Positions 23,335 through 34,237 of a stretch of 64,000 nt of DNA are shown one piece after another (position 1 is the stretch's first letter; each line of letters starts with the position of its first letter). The notes beneath the pieces were generated by a model, which saw only the letters and a list, made by a program, of their open reading frames with translations, was not told the origin of the DNA and searched no databases. A program made the position numbers and the translations under genes. Origin of the DNA: Paralvinella palmiformis. Taxonomy: Eukaryota; Annelida; Polychaeta; Terebellida; Alvinellidae. Location: assembly GCA_025642065.1 (NCBI GenBank), contig JAODUP010000012.1, positions 3,480,001 to 3,544,000 of the forward strand, read 5' to 3'.

Positions 23335-23335
<1 letters not shown>
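21432..23335. other. CpG-rich unique DNA with a (CA)n(GA)n(G)n run
   Basis: A CA-GA-G compound run lies at 21822-21870. GTCACGTGAC is at 22274-22283, overlapped by GACGTCAC, with another CACGTGAC 14 bp on. TGACGTCA is at 22943-22950. Two near-identical CTCF-like pieces, GCCCTCTGGCGGC and GCCCTCTGGCGGG, occur near 22601 and 23060. No gene is recognised despite several 60-97 codon frames. Confidence 0.4.
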
Positions 23336-23382
<47 letters not shown>

Positions 23383-23397
23383 CGCTCGCTCGCTCAG

Positions 23398-23453
<56 letters not shown>

Positions 23454-23516
23454 TGTGTGTGCGTGTGCGTGCATGTGTGTGTGTGCGCGTGTGTAGGCGC
23501 ATGTATGCGTGTGCAT
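23336..23516. repeat. (CT)n, (CTCG)n, (AT)n, (GT)n compound block
   Basis: CT (23338-23379), CTCG units, AT (23400-23449) and GT/GC units are joined without unique spacer. Confidence 0.95.
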
Positions 23517-24499
23517 TTCTATCCTTCACCTGTATGTATCTCTTACCACCTACAACCAACCAACCAACCCCCTTCTGTCCCTCTATCTATATATCTATCA
23601 CAATTCCGGATCTACCCCCGAATCTCTCAGAGTATCAAGTACCCCATCCATTTCCCCGACATACCTTCTCCATCTCCTGATGTTGTCGTTACGGTAAACT
23701 GAGCAAGCGTTATGTCTACCTGTAAAACAATACCATCTTCAAAGTGAACAAAACAACCCCCCCCCACACACACACACACATACGGAGCATTCAGAACGTC
23801 GATCCAGAGTTCTTGCCGTATCCGGATCGATCGTCAGCGTATCCAAATTGATGAGACCCGTCCGAGTTGCGACCGGTTCGGCGTTGTTCCGCGAGTTATT
23901 ACCGCGCCGCTATACACTGCCGCCAGGTGTCGCCTTACCGCTGCAAAACAAACAGTTTAATTAAGAAATGCCGTTTGAAACGTAAACCGATAATTATCAA
24001 AGCATTGCCTCACCCTTACACAATATATCCTGGCCGAGGTAGGCGGACCGAGCGGCCTACATGACAAAGGACGAGCCAATTAATTATCTGTTCGGCGAAT
24101 GTCGTATTCAATTTCGTGCTCGTCGGCGGACCAGAAAAAGGCAAATAAAATATCCAAAGCTTCGCCGACGATTTCAGCGACGTGAAGGAGCGATTCGAGG
24201 GATGATGGACAATTTGCTGCCGGTTATATCCGTCCACAAATTTTATTCGGTAACGGTGATGACGTCAAAGGATGGTTTTCGATGAGAGGACTCGGGCAGG
24301 AGAATGAATATTTCGGTGACATGACGCATTACGGATTATAGTTGTAGAGTATTTAGCACCTATTCTGACTTTTTTGTGGCAAATGTGTTGTTTTAATTTG
24401 TGAAAATTATTTAAATAGGTTTAATCAAACCGGACTGTACGTGCCCATACTGGTATACGTCTGTGTTCCTGCGTATGTGGGTTGCAGGTGGCATATGTA
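23517..24499. other. Unique DNA, no gene recognised
   Basis: The plus frame at 24061-24285 has an Arg/Lys-rich middle (FRARRRTRKRQIKYPKLRRR) but no family, promoter or splice support. TGACGTCA lies at 24260-24267. Confidence 0.3.
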
Positions 24500-24511
24500 T
24501 GTATGTATGTT

Positions 24512-24552
<41 letters not shown>
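24500..24552. repeat. (GTAT)n(AT)n microsatellite
   Basis: GTAT units pass into an AT run. Confidence 0.9.
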
Positions 24553-24555
<3 letters not shown>

Positions 24556-25220
24556 TACTTTACTAGCTATTCATCATGTTCCTGGCTTGTCATTATATTA
24601 AGTGGTTTATGATATATTCAATATTTGAGGAGAAAAGCCGACGCCACATCGGTAAAAAAGGCCAGAGATATTTCAAAGAGGATTCACGCCATGATTAATG
24701 CTAAGCCACTGTTTCGGGCGACAAGCTGGCTTAGTATACTTAGTGTGGCCAGGTAACGCTAGGTGGAGCCACCGCCTGGTGTTTGTCTAGACTGGTCGAG
24801 AAGACGAGGAAGATGTCGAACAAACACCGACAGATGCTCCACAAAATTGATTTCAACATTATAATGGTTATCGGAGGACCGGAGAAGATGATACTTTGTT
24901 ACTTATCACCTACTTAAGTCGGTCCTCTGATCAGCCAGTGGGCTGGGGGTGGGGGGGGGGGGATGATTGGTGCGGAAGTTGTTGTTATCAATAGATCACT
25001 TGTATAGATAAGGCTGATTATAATAGAGACAAGAAGACGAACTGTCTGAGGCCTCTACAGACGATCAGTTGTTATTATGGCGACAGATAACGAGCGTAGA
25101 CGAGCAGAGATAATAACGCATCTGAACTCATACGTCATCGTGTATGGCTACTTATGACGGGTGGGAGAAAGGGGGGGGGGAAGTTTTGAGGCTGTAAGTG
25201 GAACCCATCTCAACCGAACT
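24553..25220. other. Unique DNA, no gene recognised
   Basis: A G homopolymer lies near 24950-24962. Short complementary pieces (CAGGT/ACCGCCTGG around 24750-24780) are seen, but no RNA gene can be supported. Confidence 0.3.
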
Positions 25221-25336
25221 TATCCCAACCGGACGGACGAACGGACGCACGGACGGACGGACGCACGCACGGACGCACGCACGCACGGACGCCGGACGCA
25301 CGGACGCACGGACGCACGCACGGACAGACAGATGCA
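25221..25336. repeat. (GGAC/GCAC)n tetranucleotide array
   Basis: GGAC and GCAC units alternate irregularly. All three frames stay open because the unit lacks stops. Confidence 0.9.
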
Positions 25337-26083
25337 CACACGCACGAATGCATACATGCATGCACTCACACACAATATATATACATACATATATATGAAA
25401 GACATATCAAAGTCAACTGTTAAAATTACATAATAAAATATACGTTTCCTGTAAAATCAAATATTACAATATAGTGGTGTTTAGTATTATGACATAATAA
25501 TATAACAAGAGGAAAAAAATGAACAAATAATAACCATCTAAGCTAAATCATTGTAATATACTGTCATAAATTTAACTCTGGCTAATATTTAATATTGACT
25601 AGAAGACAAATTAATATATAAACATTATTTTCACATTATGGGGAATTACTAGATTTGTTTAATGGCTAATAATGAGATATATAGAAATATAGACAGATAG
25701 ACAGATAGACAGATAGATAAAATAGATACATACATACATGTAGATTGCTTGATAGATTCAAAACAATAGACGCATATACATACATATATAGATATATAAA
25801 GAGGGATATATAGGTATGGTGTGAGAAAGACTGGGGGGGGGGAGATGGGGGCAACTGGACTTAAAACGACGGTTTATAGAGAGAGATTTACCGATCTATT
25901 GTCAGCTGTGTGTCAGCCTATAACAGCCGTGTGTCAGCCTATAACAGCTGTGCATTTAGCCAGCAATTTATTTACAATTAAATACATATTTGTTCTGCTT
26001 CAATCTTTTCAAGATGGCGTCTTATCTGAGATCACGTGATGGATGAGTATCACCATATATATCTGATGGCTCTGGTTCGATAG
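25337..26083. other. AT-rich DNA with (AGAT)n and a short direct repeat
   Basis: AGAT/ACAT tetranucleotides lie at 25690-25745. GTGTGTCAGCCTATAACAG occurs twice about 24 bp apart near 25910-25950, with a third partial copy. No gene is recognised. Confidence 0.4.
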
Positions 26084-26132
26084 ATCCCGCGGCTCGAATA
26101 TCTCGTCGAGCCGCGCCCGTTAGCCGCGGGAT
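26084..26132. other. Nested, mutually exclusive inverted repeats
   Basis: ATCCCGCGGCT (26084-26094) is the exact reverse complement of AGCCGCGGGAT (26122-26132). Inside and overlapping it, CGCGGCTCGA (26088-26097) exactly complements TCGAGCCGCG (26106-26115) around an 8-nt loop. The arms overlap, so only one hairpin can form at a time. This geometry is seen in switching RNAs, but no transcript is shown here. Confidence 0.8.
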
Positions 26133-26836
26133 GGGGCGGGTAGGGGTGGGGGTGTTGTATGAGGGAAGGGGGCGATGGACGTCTAACTAGGCCCGGCGCG
26201 CCGACAAATGTTTACCTTTATTTAATATCCAATTCTCTAGATGCTCCTCCGAGCATCACCTTCACGATTGATGACGTGCCTCGAAACGCCGCCGCGATCG
26301 CCCCGGAAACCGATACGCTAAACACATCACCATAGTAACCGATACATTAAACACGAACCACGTGTCTCTGTGGCCTTGACATTAATAAGATCGCTCTTTG
26401 TTCAGGTAGACGTTTCGATAGAAATCAATTTGTTGACGTCATATAGTTAATGCATTATCACGTCATGGCGACAATAAGACGGTGATTTACTGGAGAAAAA
26501 ATGGTTTATAAAATGAAGTTCTCTTATTGGCTGATTGATTGAGTGCTAGGCGACTGACTGACTGACTGACTGACTGACTGACTCACTTCATTTATTCGTC
26601 CACTCGCGTATTTGCTTCATATGTGTCCGTGCGTTCGTACGAGCGTGTGTGTATGCGTGGGTATATGCATCTTTTGAGAATTTGTTTGTAGAATGTGACA
26701 TACAGGTATGTGGAAATTCTGATATTAACCTGACCTTTATATTTCCGCGTTGGAACTATAATGATGTTATTTTAAGTCTATATCTGATATCGTTGGCGGG
26801 AAGATTATCTTTCACGTGGCGATAATCCTTTAAATA

Positions 26837-26839
<3 letters not shown>
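26133..26839. other. Unique DNA with a (GACT)n run
   Basis: TGACGTCA lies at 26434-26441 and a GACT tetranucleotide run at 26550-26583. No gene is recognised. Confidence 0.35.
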
Positions 26840-26875
<36 letters not shown>

Positions 26876-26950
26876 TGTGTGTGTGTGTATGTGTGCGTGT
26901 GTGTATGTATGTATTGTGTGTTTGTGTGTGTGTCTGTGCCTGTGCGCGCG
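26840..26950. repeat. (AT)n(GT)n compound microsatellite
   Basis: An AT run (26841-26872) is fused to interrupted GT units. Confidence 0.95.
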
Positions 26951-27007
26951 AATGTGTATATCATATTTAATTATTGGGGGGGGGGCGGCGGTTATGATTT
27001 ATTTCAG

Positions 27008-27122
27008 TGCAAATTTTGAAAGGAGAATTTTAAAAATGCCATTTTGCAACTTTTTGGCAATCGACTCTAACAAGACAAAATGTCCAAATGATCTTACCTT
27101 TTGTCATGTCACCTGGAAGTAA
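27008..27122 (+). CDS. Possible terminal coding exon, unrecognised protein
   Basis: TTATGATTTATTTCAG gives a good acceptor, with AG at 27006-27007. The following frame stays open for 37 codons to TAA at 27120-27122. Its translation includes ANFERRILKMPFCNFLAIDS and ends in TFCHVTWK. Composition is protein-like and not repeat-driven. The first base completes a codon from an upstream exon that I cannot identify. The upstream 130 bp is microsatellite DNA, as expected for an intron. No polyadenylation signal is close and no family is recognised. Confidence 0.3.
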
Positions 27123-27352
27123 TATAGATTAGAGGTTTCTCTGTCTCTGTGATCTTTTCTCCGGGTCACTTTGATTACAGTTCCAGAAAAAGTTCCGGAT
27201 CTGTGAGTGGTGATCCTTGTTATTCCTGTAGTGATCCATGTCATGTTTTCAGCCAACATCACAGTTTTCGTGTTAGCGATCTTAAGGATCAAGTTATAAA
27301 TATAATTATATTTGTCACAAGTACCGAATAACATGAAGTATGGATTGCTGTA
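27123..27352. other. Unique DNA, possible further exon pieces
   Basis: A second acceptor-like CATGTTTTCAG near 27250 opens a short hydrophobic frame (NITVFVLAILRIKL, then stop). An overlapping minus frame is open for 76 codons. Neither is convincing. Confidence 0.25.
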
Positions 27353-27400
27353 TGTGTGTGTGTGTGTGTGTGTGCATGCGCGCGCGCGCGTGTACTTGCT
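27353..27400. repeat. (GT)n(CG)n microsatellite
   Basis: A GT run followed by a CG run. Confidence 0.9.
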
Positions 27401-27502
27401 ACATTATATCATATGTACTAATATATAAAGGCTTTGTTTTCTATTAGGTATAATAATTATGGTCACAATTATGTAAGATTTATAAGCATCACAAAACTTG
27501 AA

Positions 27503-27612
27503 CACAAACAAACAAACAAACAAACAAACAAACAAACAAACAAACAAACAAACAAACAAACAAACAAACAAACAAACAAACAAACAAACAAACAAAAAAC
27601 AAACAAACAAAC
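27503..27612. repeat. (CAAA)n array, about 27 copies
   Basis: Nearly perfect CAAA tetranucleotides with one extra-A interruption near the right end. Confidence 0.95.
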
Positions 27613-27648
27613 ATATTTAGTCATCATTTGTTTAATTACCCCACACAC

Positions 27649-27842
27649 ATATATATATATATATATATACGCATTTATAATTCAGTCGAAATTTCAAAGT
27701 ACATTGTCGCTCTATCATTAGCACAAGAAGTACGAATATACCAGTGACCGTGCCCAGATATACCAGTCGTACTCACCGTGTATGATATCCCAGTCATACA
27801 CCACGCCGCCGTGCATGAGAAACACACACACACACACACAAA
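27649..27842 (+). mobile_element. Interspersed element family 2, copy b
   Basis: An (AT)n run, a short spacer and TTCAGTCGAAATTTCAAAG at 27681 open the same core as the copy at 11.5 kb. Shared blocks follow (AAGAAGTACGAATATACCAG, ACCGTGCCCAGATATACC), then two shortened sub-units with CGTGTATGATA. A (CA)n run (27822-27842) closes it. Confidence 0.6.
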
Positions 27843-28520
27843 AGCGCGCTAGCAAATACTAAAACCTACAAATACAAATTCTAAATATTTTCATACATCT
27901 TCATACATCTGACACCTGGTTTATCTCAATAACCGTAATACGACAATAAAATATATATCTAAATCTGAGTTTAAAAGAATTAAGGCCAATACACTATTTA
28001 TAATAATATGATTTATGTGTGTCTGTATCAATAATTTAGATACTCGACAACCAGTCAATATATATATATATTGATGGTTTGATGGCCCAAAATAAATAAA
28101 TATGTTAACATCAAGAGAAATTCTCGACGATACTTAAATGTTATTTCTGTTTATCTCCCGACATAAATGTTTACAATTGTCGTTCACAGATAGACACTTA
28201 GGCTTGCTATATCAGTAACTCGGATAGGAGGAGACATCTAGCGGAATTTATGGAAATTACACTCACAATGATCTGGATGGCGAGGTTCTGACCGTCGTTT
28301 GATCCATAACGATCGTCACGTGACAGATGTTGACGCGGTGCGGTACATACACGTCATCTGGATCTCACCAACACAACACCACCGACGCATAACCAGACTT
28401 AATGACGTCATATAAATATGATAGATCGGACGGCGGGGGGGGGGGAGTTGCTGGTGAAAGGTGTTCGTCGTTAAATAGGTCGGCTGTTGGAAGAAATGGT
28501 CATTGTCCACTCACCTTCTA
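27843..28520. other. Unique DNA
   Basis: TCATACATCT is directly doubled near 27890-27912. GTCACGTGAC is at 28315-28324 and TGACGTCA at 28403-28410. No gene is recognised. Confidence 0.35.
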
Positions 28521-28592
28521 AGCACGCACGCACGCACGCACACGCACGCACGCACGCACGCACACGCACACACACACACACACACACACATA

Positions 28593-28622
<30 letters not shown>
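28521..28622. repeat. (GCAC)n, (CA)n, (GA)n compound block
   Basis: GCAC units, a CA run and a GA run are joined end to end. Confidence 0.95.
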
Positions 28623-28623
<1 letters not shown>

Positions 28624-29895
28624 AGGATGAGAGAGAGTTAGCTTGGTTGATGACTGATATAAAGATTGTTGATGTATTATGGTTATACGACCTGTTTAGG
28701 TCGTGTTTAGTCTCTGTTTATCTCTACTGTTTAGCAGGCGGTCTATATAGCCGGGCCAATACCCCCACGGAGTGTCCGGAACATGTCAGAAGTGTTTATC
28801 ACATGACGATAACCGGATCATGCCCCCTGGTGGTGGCGTTATTACCAAGCGATAATGTGGGAACGGTCGACACATAAGCTCATCACATAAGCTCACTCGA
28901 TCCAGGTGACGTCATTGTCTGGATCTGGTAGGCTTTCCGTATACGGCCTTACTCTGGATCGGTGATCGCCGAAAAGAGTTTTCTCCGGATGGACGGCTAA
29001 CAAGGAAACAGAATGGTCGTATCCTGAAGGGACGCGAGCGATTTGGTGAGATGTTGTATAAGCATATCCAGAACGGACATTACCAATTCTTGTTCTGTTG
29101 GGTCGTGACCTTATCTTGACACTTCCCTTGACCTTTGCCTCGGGAACTAATTATGACGTGCATCGGTGCGTCCTGATTGCCTTGTGAAGTCCGAGCACTT
29201 GGAGTCAGGAATCCAGGATCAGTGACCAGCTGTTCCAGAAATAAATTGTCTTAAATTAAACGCAAACACAAGGTGAGAGCGCATATTGTGACAAACAACA
29301 GAAAATAAATAAGAGTTAGTGCGAATTTATTGTATTTGCGAATTAATTAAGATGAACCGTTCAAATTTATTATAAAAAAGTGTATTATAAATAAAATAAA
29401 ACGCGTCATTTGTCGTTTCGGGATCTGACCGTATTCCGGTTGTTAACACGTGACGTTTATATCTGCCGCCTACTGGATAACTTACAGAGCCGGCGCCGTA
29501 TGATGGCGGCGTGGGACAGGTGGTTGTCATGGTAACACGACACCGGCTGGCCGAACCGGAAACGGGAAACGACGCACGTGCTGAGATACGTCACGACAGG
29601 TACATGACAGCAGTCGTCATGGATACGACCTCGGAGACCGGAGCGAATAGAGAGATACGTCACCGGGGAGACGTGCCGTCGGGATCACGGTCGGTCTGTC
29701 CGGACAGCTAGCGGGTCACGGGCTGCGTTCCGAGCCGGCGAGAATAAACAGAAGCTCCCGAACGAAGGATTCGGCGGTCGAAACCGGAGCAGCGAACTGG
29801 GAATCCGAGTAAACAAACAAACAAATGATCAAACGCCAAGATAAGGATAAATTAAACATAATAAAACAGAAAATGGACATTTTATTTAACAAATA
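28623..29895. other. CpG-rich unique DNA with regulatory motifs
   Basis: GCCCCCTGGTGGTGGC at 28822-28837 fits the CTCF consensus. TGACGTCA lies at 28907-28914. GTTGTCATGGTAAC at 29523-29536 is a near-palindromic RFX X-box, next to ATGGCGGCG near 29500. No gene is recognised; the 66-68 codon frames on both strands here lack support. Confidence 0.4.
29523..29536. promoter_or_regulatory. RFX X-box-like site
   Basis: GTTGTCATGGTAAC matches the palindromic RFX consensus (GTTGCCATGGCAAC) at 12 of 14 positions. RFX factors drive ciliary genes in animals; the target here is unknown. Confidence 0.4.

Positions 29896-29957
<62 letters not shown>
29896..29957. repeat. (CA)n(GA)n compound microsatellite
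   Basis: A CA run directly joined to a GA run. Confidence 0.95.
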
Positions 29958-30943
29958 CCGCCCCCTCGACGCTTCATCCGACTGATAACGAACTAGAATT
30001 GTCATTTAAGAAGACGAGGTCGTGTAATATAAATCCATGTACGGGGTGAGAGCGGCTGTCGGTCGTTGTTAGTTCATCAACAACGAACGAATCTCGGCGG
30101 AAATGGCTACTCGTTCGCAACGCGCGTCTCCTCGTGACTCATACATATCCGGGTTATCTCCGTCACGTGACCTTGCCGGCTCGCGGCCTTGTCCCCGGTA
30201 TCTGTCGTAACTAAGCCGGCTAAAATGTCGCCTATCCTGCGCACGCACGCACACACGTACTTACGTACGTACAATGGCAGTCGTTGTACGGGAAGCGGCC
30301 GCCTTAATCCGTTGTTTATTTAGGCGAGTTGAGAACGCCCCCTGGTGTGTTGTCCAGTTCCGTAGCCGTCGTCCAGCGACGCCTATTGTGTCGGCGGTCG
30401 GAGCTTAAGTCGTGCTAAGCTTCCGTGTTTTGCCCATCACGTGATCCGCCCACATACCACGGTCAGGCCAACTCCACCGCCCGACGAGCATATGTCTAAT
30501 TAACAGCGGCCAGCTTACGAACAATGGTCGCTATCCCGCTCACCTGGCGCCGACACGAAGCTATTTCGTTGACGTCATCAGAAACCGGAGTCTACCTGAC
30601 TGTTATCCGGATGTTAATACCATTGAGGAGGCGCAAGGTGGCGTGAAATAGATCCGCGCCGAAATATGACCGCCGACAGCTTATTGGGGGTGGAGCAAGC
30701 ACGGATAAAAAGATCACAAAGGGTCTATTTGGGTGGCGTTATGGGGTGAGTCGGCAGGTAGGTCAGTCAGTCCGTGTGTTGTGGTGGTCAACGTTGGAGA
30801 TGGGGAGGAGTTCTTTTATCGTTGACCACATCCAATAAGCCGACTTCCGCCGCATTACGCCGGCTCATAATACGGTCAGGAGCTGGGCCATAATAGACAA
30901 TATCTGTGTGAAGATGACACCCATAGATAGTAGATGGTCCACT

Positions 30944-30945
<2 letters not shown>
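29958..30945. other. CpG-rich unique DNA
   Basis: GTCACGTGAC is at 30162-30171 and TGACGTCA at 30570-30577. CTCF-like GCCCCCTGGTG lies near 30334. GTTGTTAGTTCATCAACAAC near 30064 is a short foldback. No gene is recognised. Confidence 0.35.
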
Positions 30946-30980
<35 letters not shown>

Positions 30981-31000
30981 CACACACACACACACACACA
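30946..31000. repeat. (CA)n microsatellite
   Basis: A CA run with one AA interruption. Confidence 0.95.
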
Positions 31001-32306
31001 CAGAATACTCTTGTTGAATCTTCTTTCTCTCCGTGCGTGCATGCATGCGTGCGTGCGTACGTGGGTGACAATGGATCAACTTGAGTGTATACATCCGCGT
31101 ACGTTTCCATACAAAAGACATTTTTGCGGATATTTTAAGGATATTTGTTTGTGTGTTTGACGACGTTCTTAGAGTTTCGACCTTACCTGTTAATGAGTTA
31201 TGAATTTTGACATGCCCGTGAATTTGTGTGTGTGTTTGTGTGTGTGTATGCGCGTACGTGGGCGAGTGTGTTTGTGTGTGTATGTGGCCGCCATGACAGA
31301 TCCAGGAGAGTAGCCGCCATGACAGCTCGTTATCACCAGCGAACATCGGAGAATTCATCAAATTCCTAACTGTGTCAAATCTCCACCGAGCCGTACCACG
31401 TGATTATCCCTGATCACATCCGCTAGAGGGCGTCCCGTCATCGCCACCGGCCTGGCGTGGGCGATAATACCGGCAAGTAACGACTCCGATATAATCGGAA
31501 CCGTATTGGCGGCTGGTGAATCTCTCTCTCTCTCCTGTACTCCCCTCTTTCTCTTTCTCTCCGCAACTCCCCCCCCCCTCTCTAGCCAAATACCGACCAT
31601 TTATGATATGCTTCATATGATGTAACCAGTCAAATGATAACGGTATCACGTGGTTTGTTGTCAACCTTGTAAATATATCCGCTCACTAAACAAGTGGATT
31701 TTCTTACCATCTCTAAGTGGCTAAACCATTTCGATGTCTGGCAAACAATTTTTCAACTTTTTCTCAATTTATATAACGGCGAAGCGGCTAATTTGCATAC
31801 ATAATTAGAGCCCAGGTGTGCTATCGGGTTGCCGGGGATGTTCTATTATGTTAATGAGCGATGAAGACCCGCCGCGATAATTAACGCTAAACGTGAAGCT
31901 TGCTTTACGATAAACGCTTCGTCTTCGGCGCCGAACGCGATCTGATGTCATCACTTTATGTGCGGAATATTTAAAGCGTGATATATCAAAAGCGGTTTTT
32001 CTATCGCGCACGCTGAGTTCGGCCGCTCGGTGTAAACGAAACCGAAATTAGGAAGTGGAAAAAATCGGCATAGGGTTTTAAACGACATTCTATGACGTCG
32101 GCAAACGTGGTGAGTTATGGTAGGGCACGATTTGATGGTGGGGCGGAGTGGGGGAGGGGGGTCGTTGGAAGGGATCACACGATCGGAATTTGAGAGTTTG
32201 TAACAGTTTATTAAAATGATATTTATAATCAGAATGGTGATAGTGTCACATGCGGAAAATTGGAAAGTATGTAAAAAAACGCTTACTGATTACTGCAGGG
32301 CCGGAA

Positions 32307-32307
<1 letters not shown>
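31001..32307. other. Unique DNA, no gene recognised
   Basis: GCCGCCATGACAG occurs twice, near 31288 and 31312. CTCF-like CGCTAGAGGGCG lies near 31420. A (CT)n patch is near 31510-31560. No gene is supported. Confidence 0.35.
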
Positions 32308-32404
<97 letters not shown>

Positions 32405-32665
32405 GAGCCAGATATATAGCATATACACATGTAGCACCGACATATAACATAACCATATAATACAGACGTATAACACACACACACACACACACACACATAA
32501 GAACACAGACATATAACACAGATTCGTGAACATGTCATAAAGAAAAAAAAATATATTTTTCATGAACATGATGATATTAATAAACATATTAATAATTATT
32601 TATTATTATTATTTTATTATTAACATTAGTAGTAACTGTAGTAGTTATAGCAGTGGTGTTATAAC

Positions 32666-32666
<1 letters not shown>
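32308..32666 (+). mobile_element. Interspersed element family 1, copy 2
   Basis: A (CA)40 run (32308-32387) and a short (AT)n run lead into GAGCCAGATATATAGC at 32405. The next 240 bp match the copy at 21103 with about three substitutions in the core. The internal CA run has expanded (32473-32498). The right end passes into a new (AT)n(GT)n block. The microsatellite order at the left edge is the same in both copies. Confidence 0.65.

Positions 32667-32747
<81 letters not shown>
32667..32747. repeat. (AT)n(GT)n compound microsatellite
   Basis: An AT run of about 59 bp is fused to a GT run. Confidence 0.95.
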
Positions 32748-33253
32748 ATTTTATTTGACCTCGAGCCCGGTTAAATATACCATCACAGCTCGACGTGAAC
32801 AAAACACGTGAAGGACAAATAAAGGTCACCAGAGACGACTTTCCCATTGACAATCCACCAGCTAATTAACTCGAACACCGATACATGGGAACTGGTCACA
32901 TGTTGTGATGACATCACAGCAACATGGCGGAGGAAAGAAGTTGCCGTCTTCCACATTCTGCGAGGAGGGAAGATGTTTTTCGTCGATCAATGGCGAAGAT
33001 TGGAAGACCGGGATGAAGATCGATAGTTAATATAGCCGACAGTTTCGAGCGCTCGGTGGCTAATCCTGAGATCCAGAACTGACTGCGACCCGCAATATGG
33101 ATCTCCGTAGCCGCAATATGGCAACGTCGTCTGCGGTCACCCGCACTTCCTACTGACAAATCGTAACATTTGTTGACGTAATTACCATGGTATTCGACCC
33201 ATATTGCGGTCAGTTGATTCTAGATCCAAATAACGGCGCCTTTTAGATACGTG
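32748..33253. other. Unique DNA with repeated CGCAATATGG
   Basis: CGCAATATGG occurs twice near 33091 and 33112, and its complement CCATATTGCG near 33200. AACATGGCGGAGG near 32926 starts a 31-codon plus frame of unknown value. Confidence 0.35.
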
Positions 33254-33720
33254 TTAAAAATCTTGTCCAACATCTACAACCGTAATTGGGTCGTCCGGAT
33301 CTGTGTGTATTAAATCTTCGACATGAAATTCATCTCTTTTGTGTTTCTTTGTATATTTTTGTATAATATATATAAGATATCCAGGCACGTTCTCTATACT
33401 TACGACGCGGACAAGGTCAGACGACCTTAGTCCCACGGAACTCAGTCTTCTAGGGCGACCTTGAAAACAGCAACCTTAATCACGTAAAATACGAAATACC
33501 CAGAAAATAAATTGATTTTATTTGTTGGGCCCGATAGATTAAGACAACCTACCCACCAACATTCACACCACAACGGGCACATTTCCAGGGTGCACGAAAC
33601 ACGATTGTAATCGACTATAGCAAATGGCATAGAACCTGGCGGTGCCGGATCAGATGCTGCCATGCAGTGTTCTACGCCGGAGCCATTCTTCTGTTGATAC
33701 CAGTTGGCTGGCTGACACAA
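33254..33720 (-). CDS. Two adjacent protein-like minus-strand frames, unrecognised
   Basis: An upstream frame (33720-33442) is Cys-rich, containing DPAPPGSMPFAIVDYNRVSC and CPLWCECWWVGC. Six bases later another frame (33436-33254) begins and ends with an acidic tail, DLIHTDPDDPITVVDVGQDF, before a TAA. Neither translation comes from a simple repeat. They could be two exons, one gene broken by a frameshift, or chance. A run of AT-rich sequence inside the second frame could hide an acceptor. No family is recognised. Confidence 0.25.
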
Positions 33721-34076
33721 TCCCCCTTTTATCGCGACATAAAGCGCCCCCCGTCCGCTATTTATATATTTTATGGGGTTTAGCGACGGCCTGACCCAAC
33801 TCGAAAGACGGACGTGCTACGACAACTTACGGGTAACAATACGTCGTTTGTATATCGACAGGAGCGAACCCATATATACTCCGACCACCCCCAGCCCCGC
33901 TCGACACTCCCACCCCGCCCGTCCCCCCCCCCCCCGAAAACACCGACCCGAGCGGGAAGGAGAGGTAAAATAAAAACCGACAAGGAGATGGAGAAGAAGT
34001 GATAGTTATAATATAATTTCTAACAAAGCGATTCTTGGTATTTGTTGAGACTGTTCAGCAATAAGGGGACGTCACA
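33721..34076. other. Unique DNA upstream of a possible first exon
   Basis: Pyrimidine-rich DNA with a C homopolymer near 33926-33938 and a proline-rich plus frame of doubtful value. No clear TATA or CCAAT arrangement is seen. Confidence 0.3.
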
Positions 34077-34237
34077 ATGGGACGCTTTGTTGTCGGAAAA
34101 TCAACAACGAATTTCTCCGAATCGCCGCCGAGTGTCCGTCTGTATGGAGTTGGCCAAACAGCGGGACTAGTCGTCTTTGTTGGCTTTCCGGAGAACTACA
34201 CACGATGGCCCGTCGGTATTTGGTGTGAAGTGGCCAG
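34077..34237 (+). CDS. Possible first coding exon, unrecognised protein
   Basis: An ATG with A at -3 and G at +4 opens a 53-codon frame that runs to a strong splice donor, CCAG|GTAAGA (GT at 34238-34239), ending in phase 2. An in-frame TAA lies four codons before the ATG, so this is a true translation start if it is coding. The translation begins MGRFVVGKSTTNFSES and ends near ENYTRWPVGIWCEVA. Codon choice is mixed and not repeat-driven. Joining directly to the acceptor at 35075 would give a stop after about ten codons, so those two pieces are unlikely to be consecutive exons of one intact gene. No family is recognised. Confidence 0.35.

Noticed and set aside
24061..24285. Arg/Lys-rich 74-codon plus frame
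   Set aside because: There is no promoter, splice signal or recognised domain; CpG-rich DNA gives Arg codons by chance.
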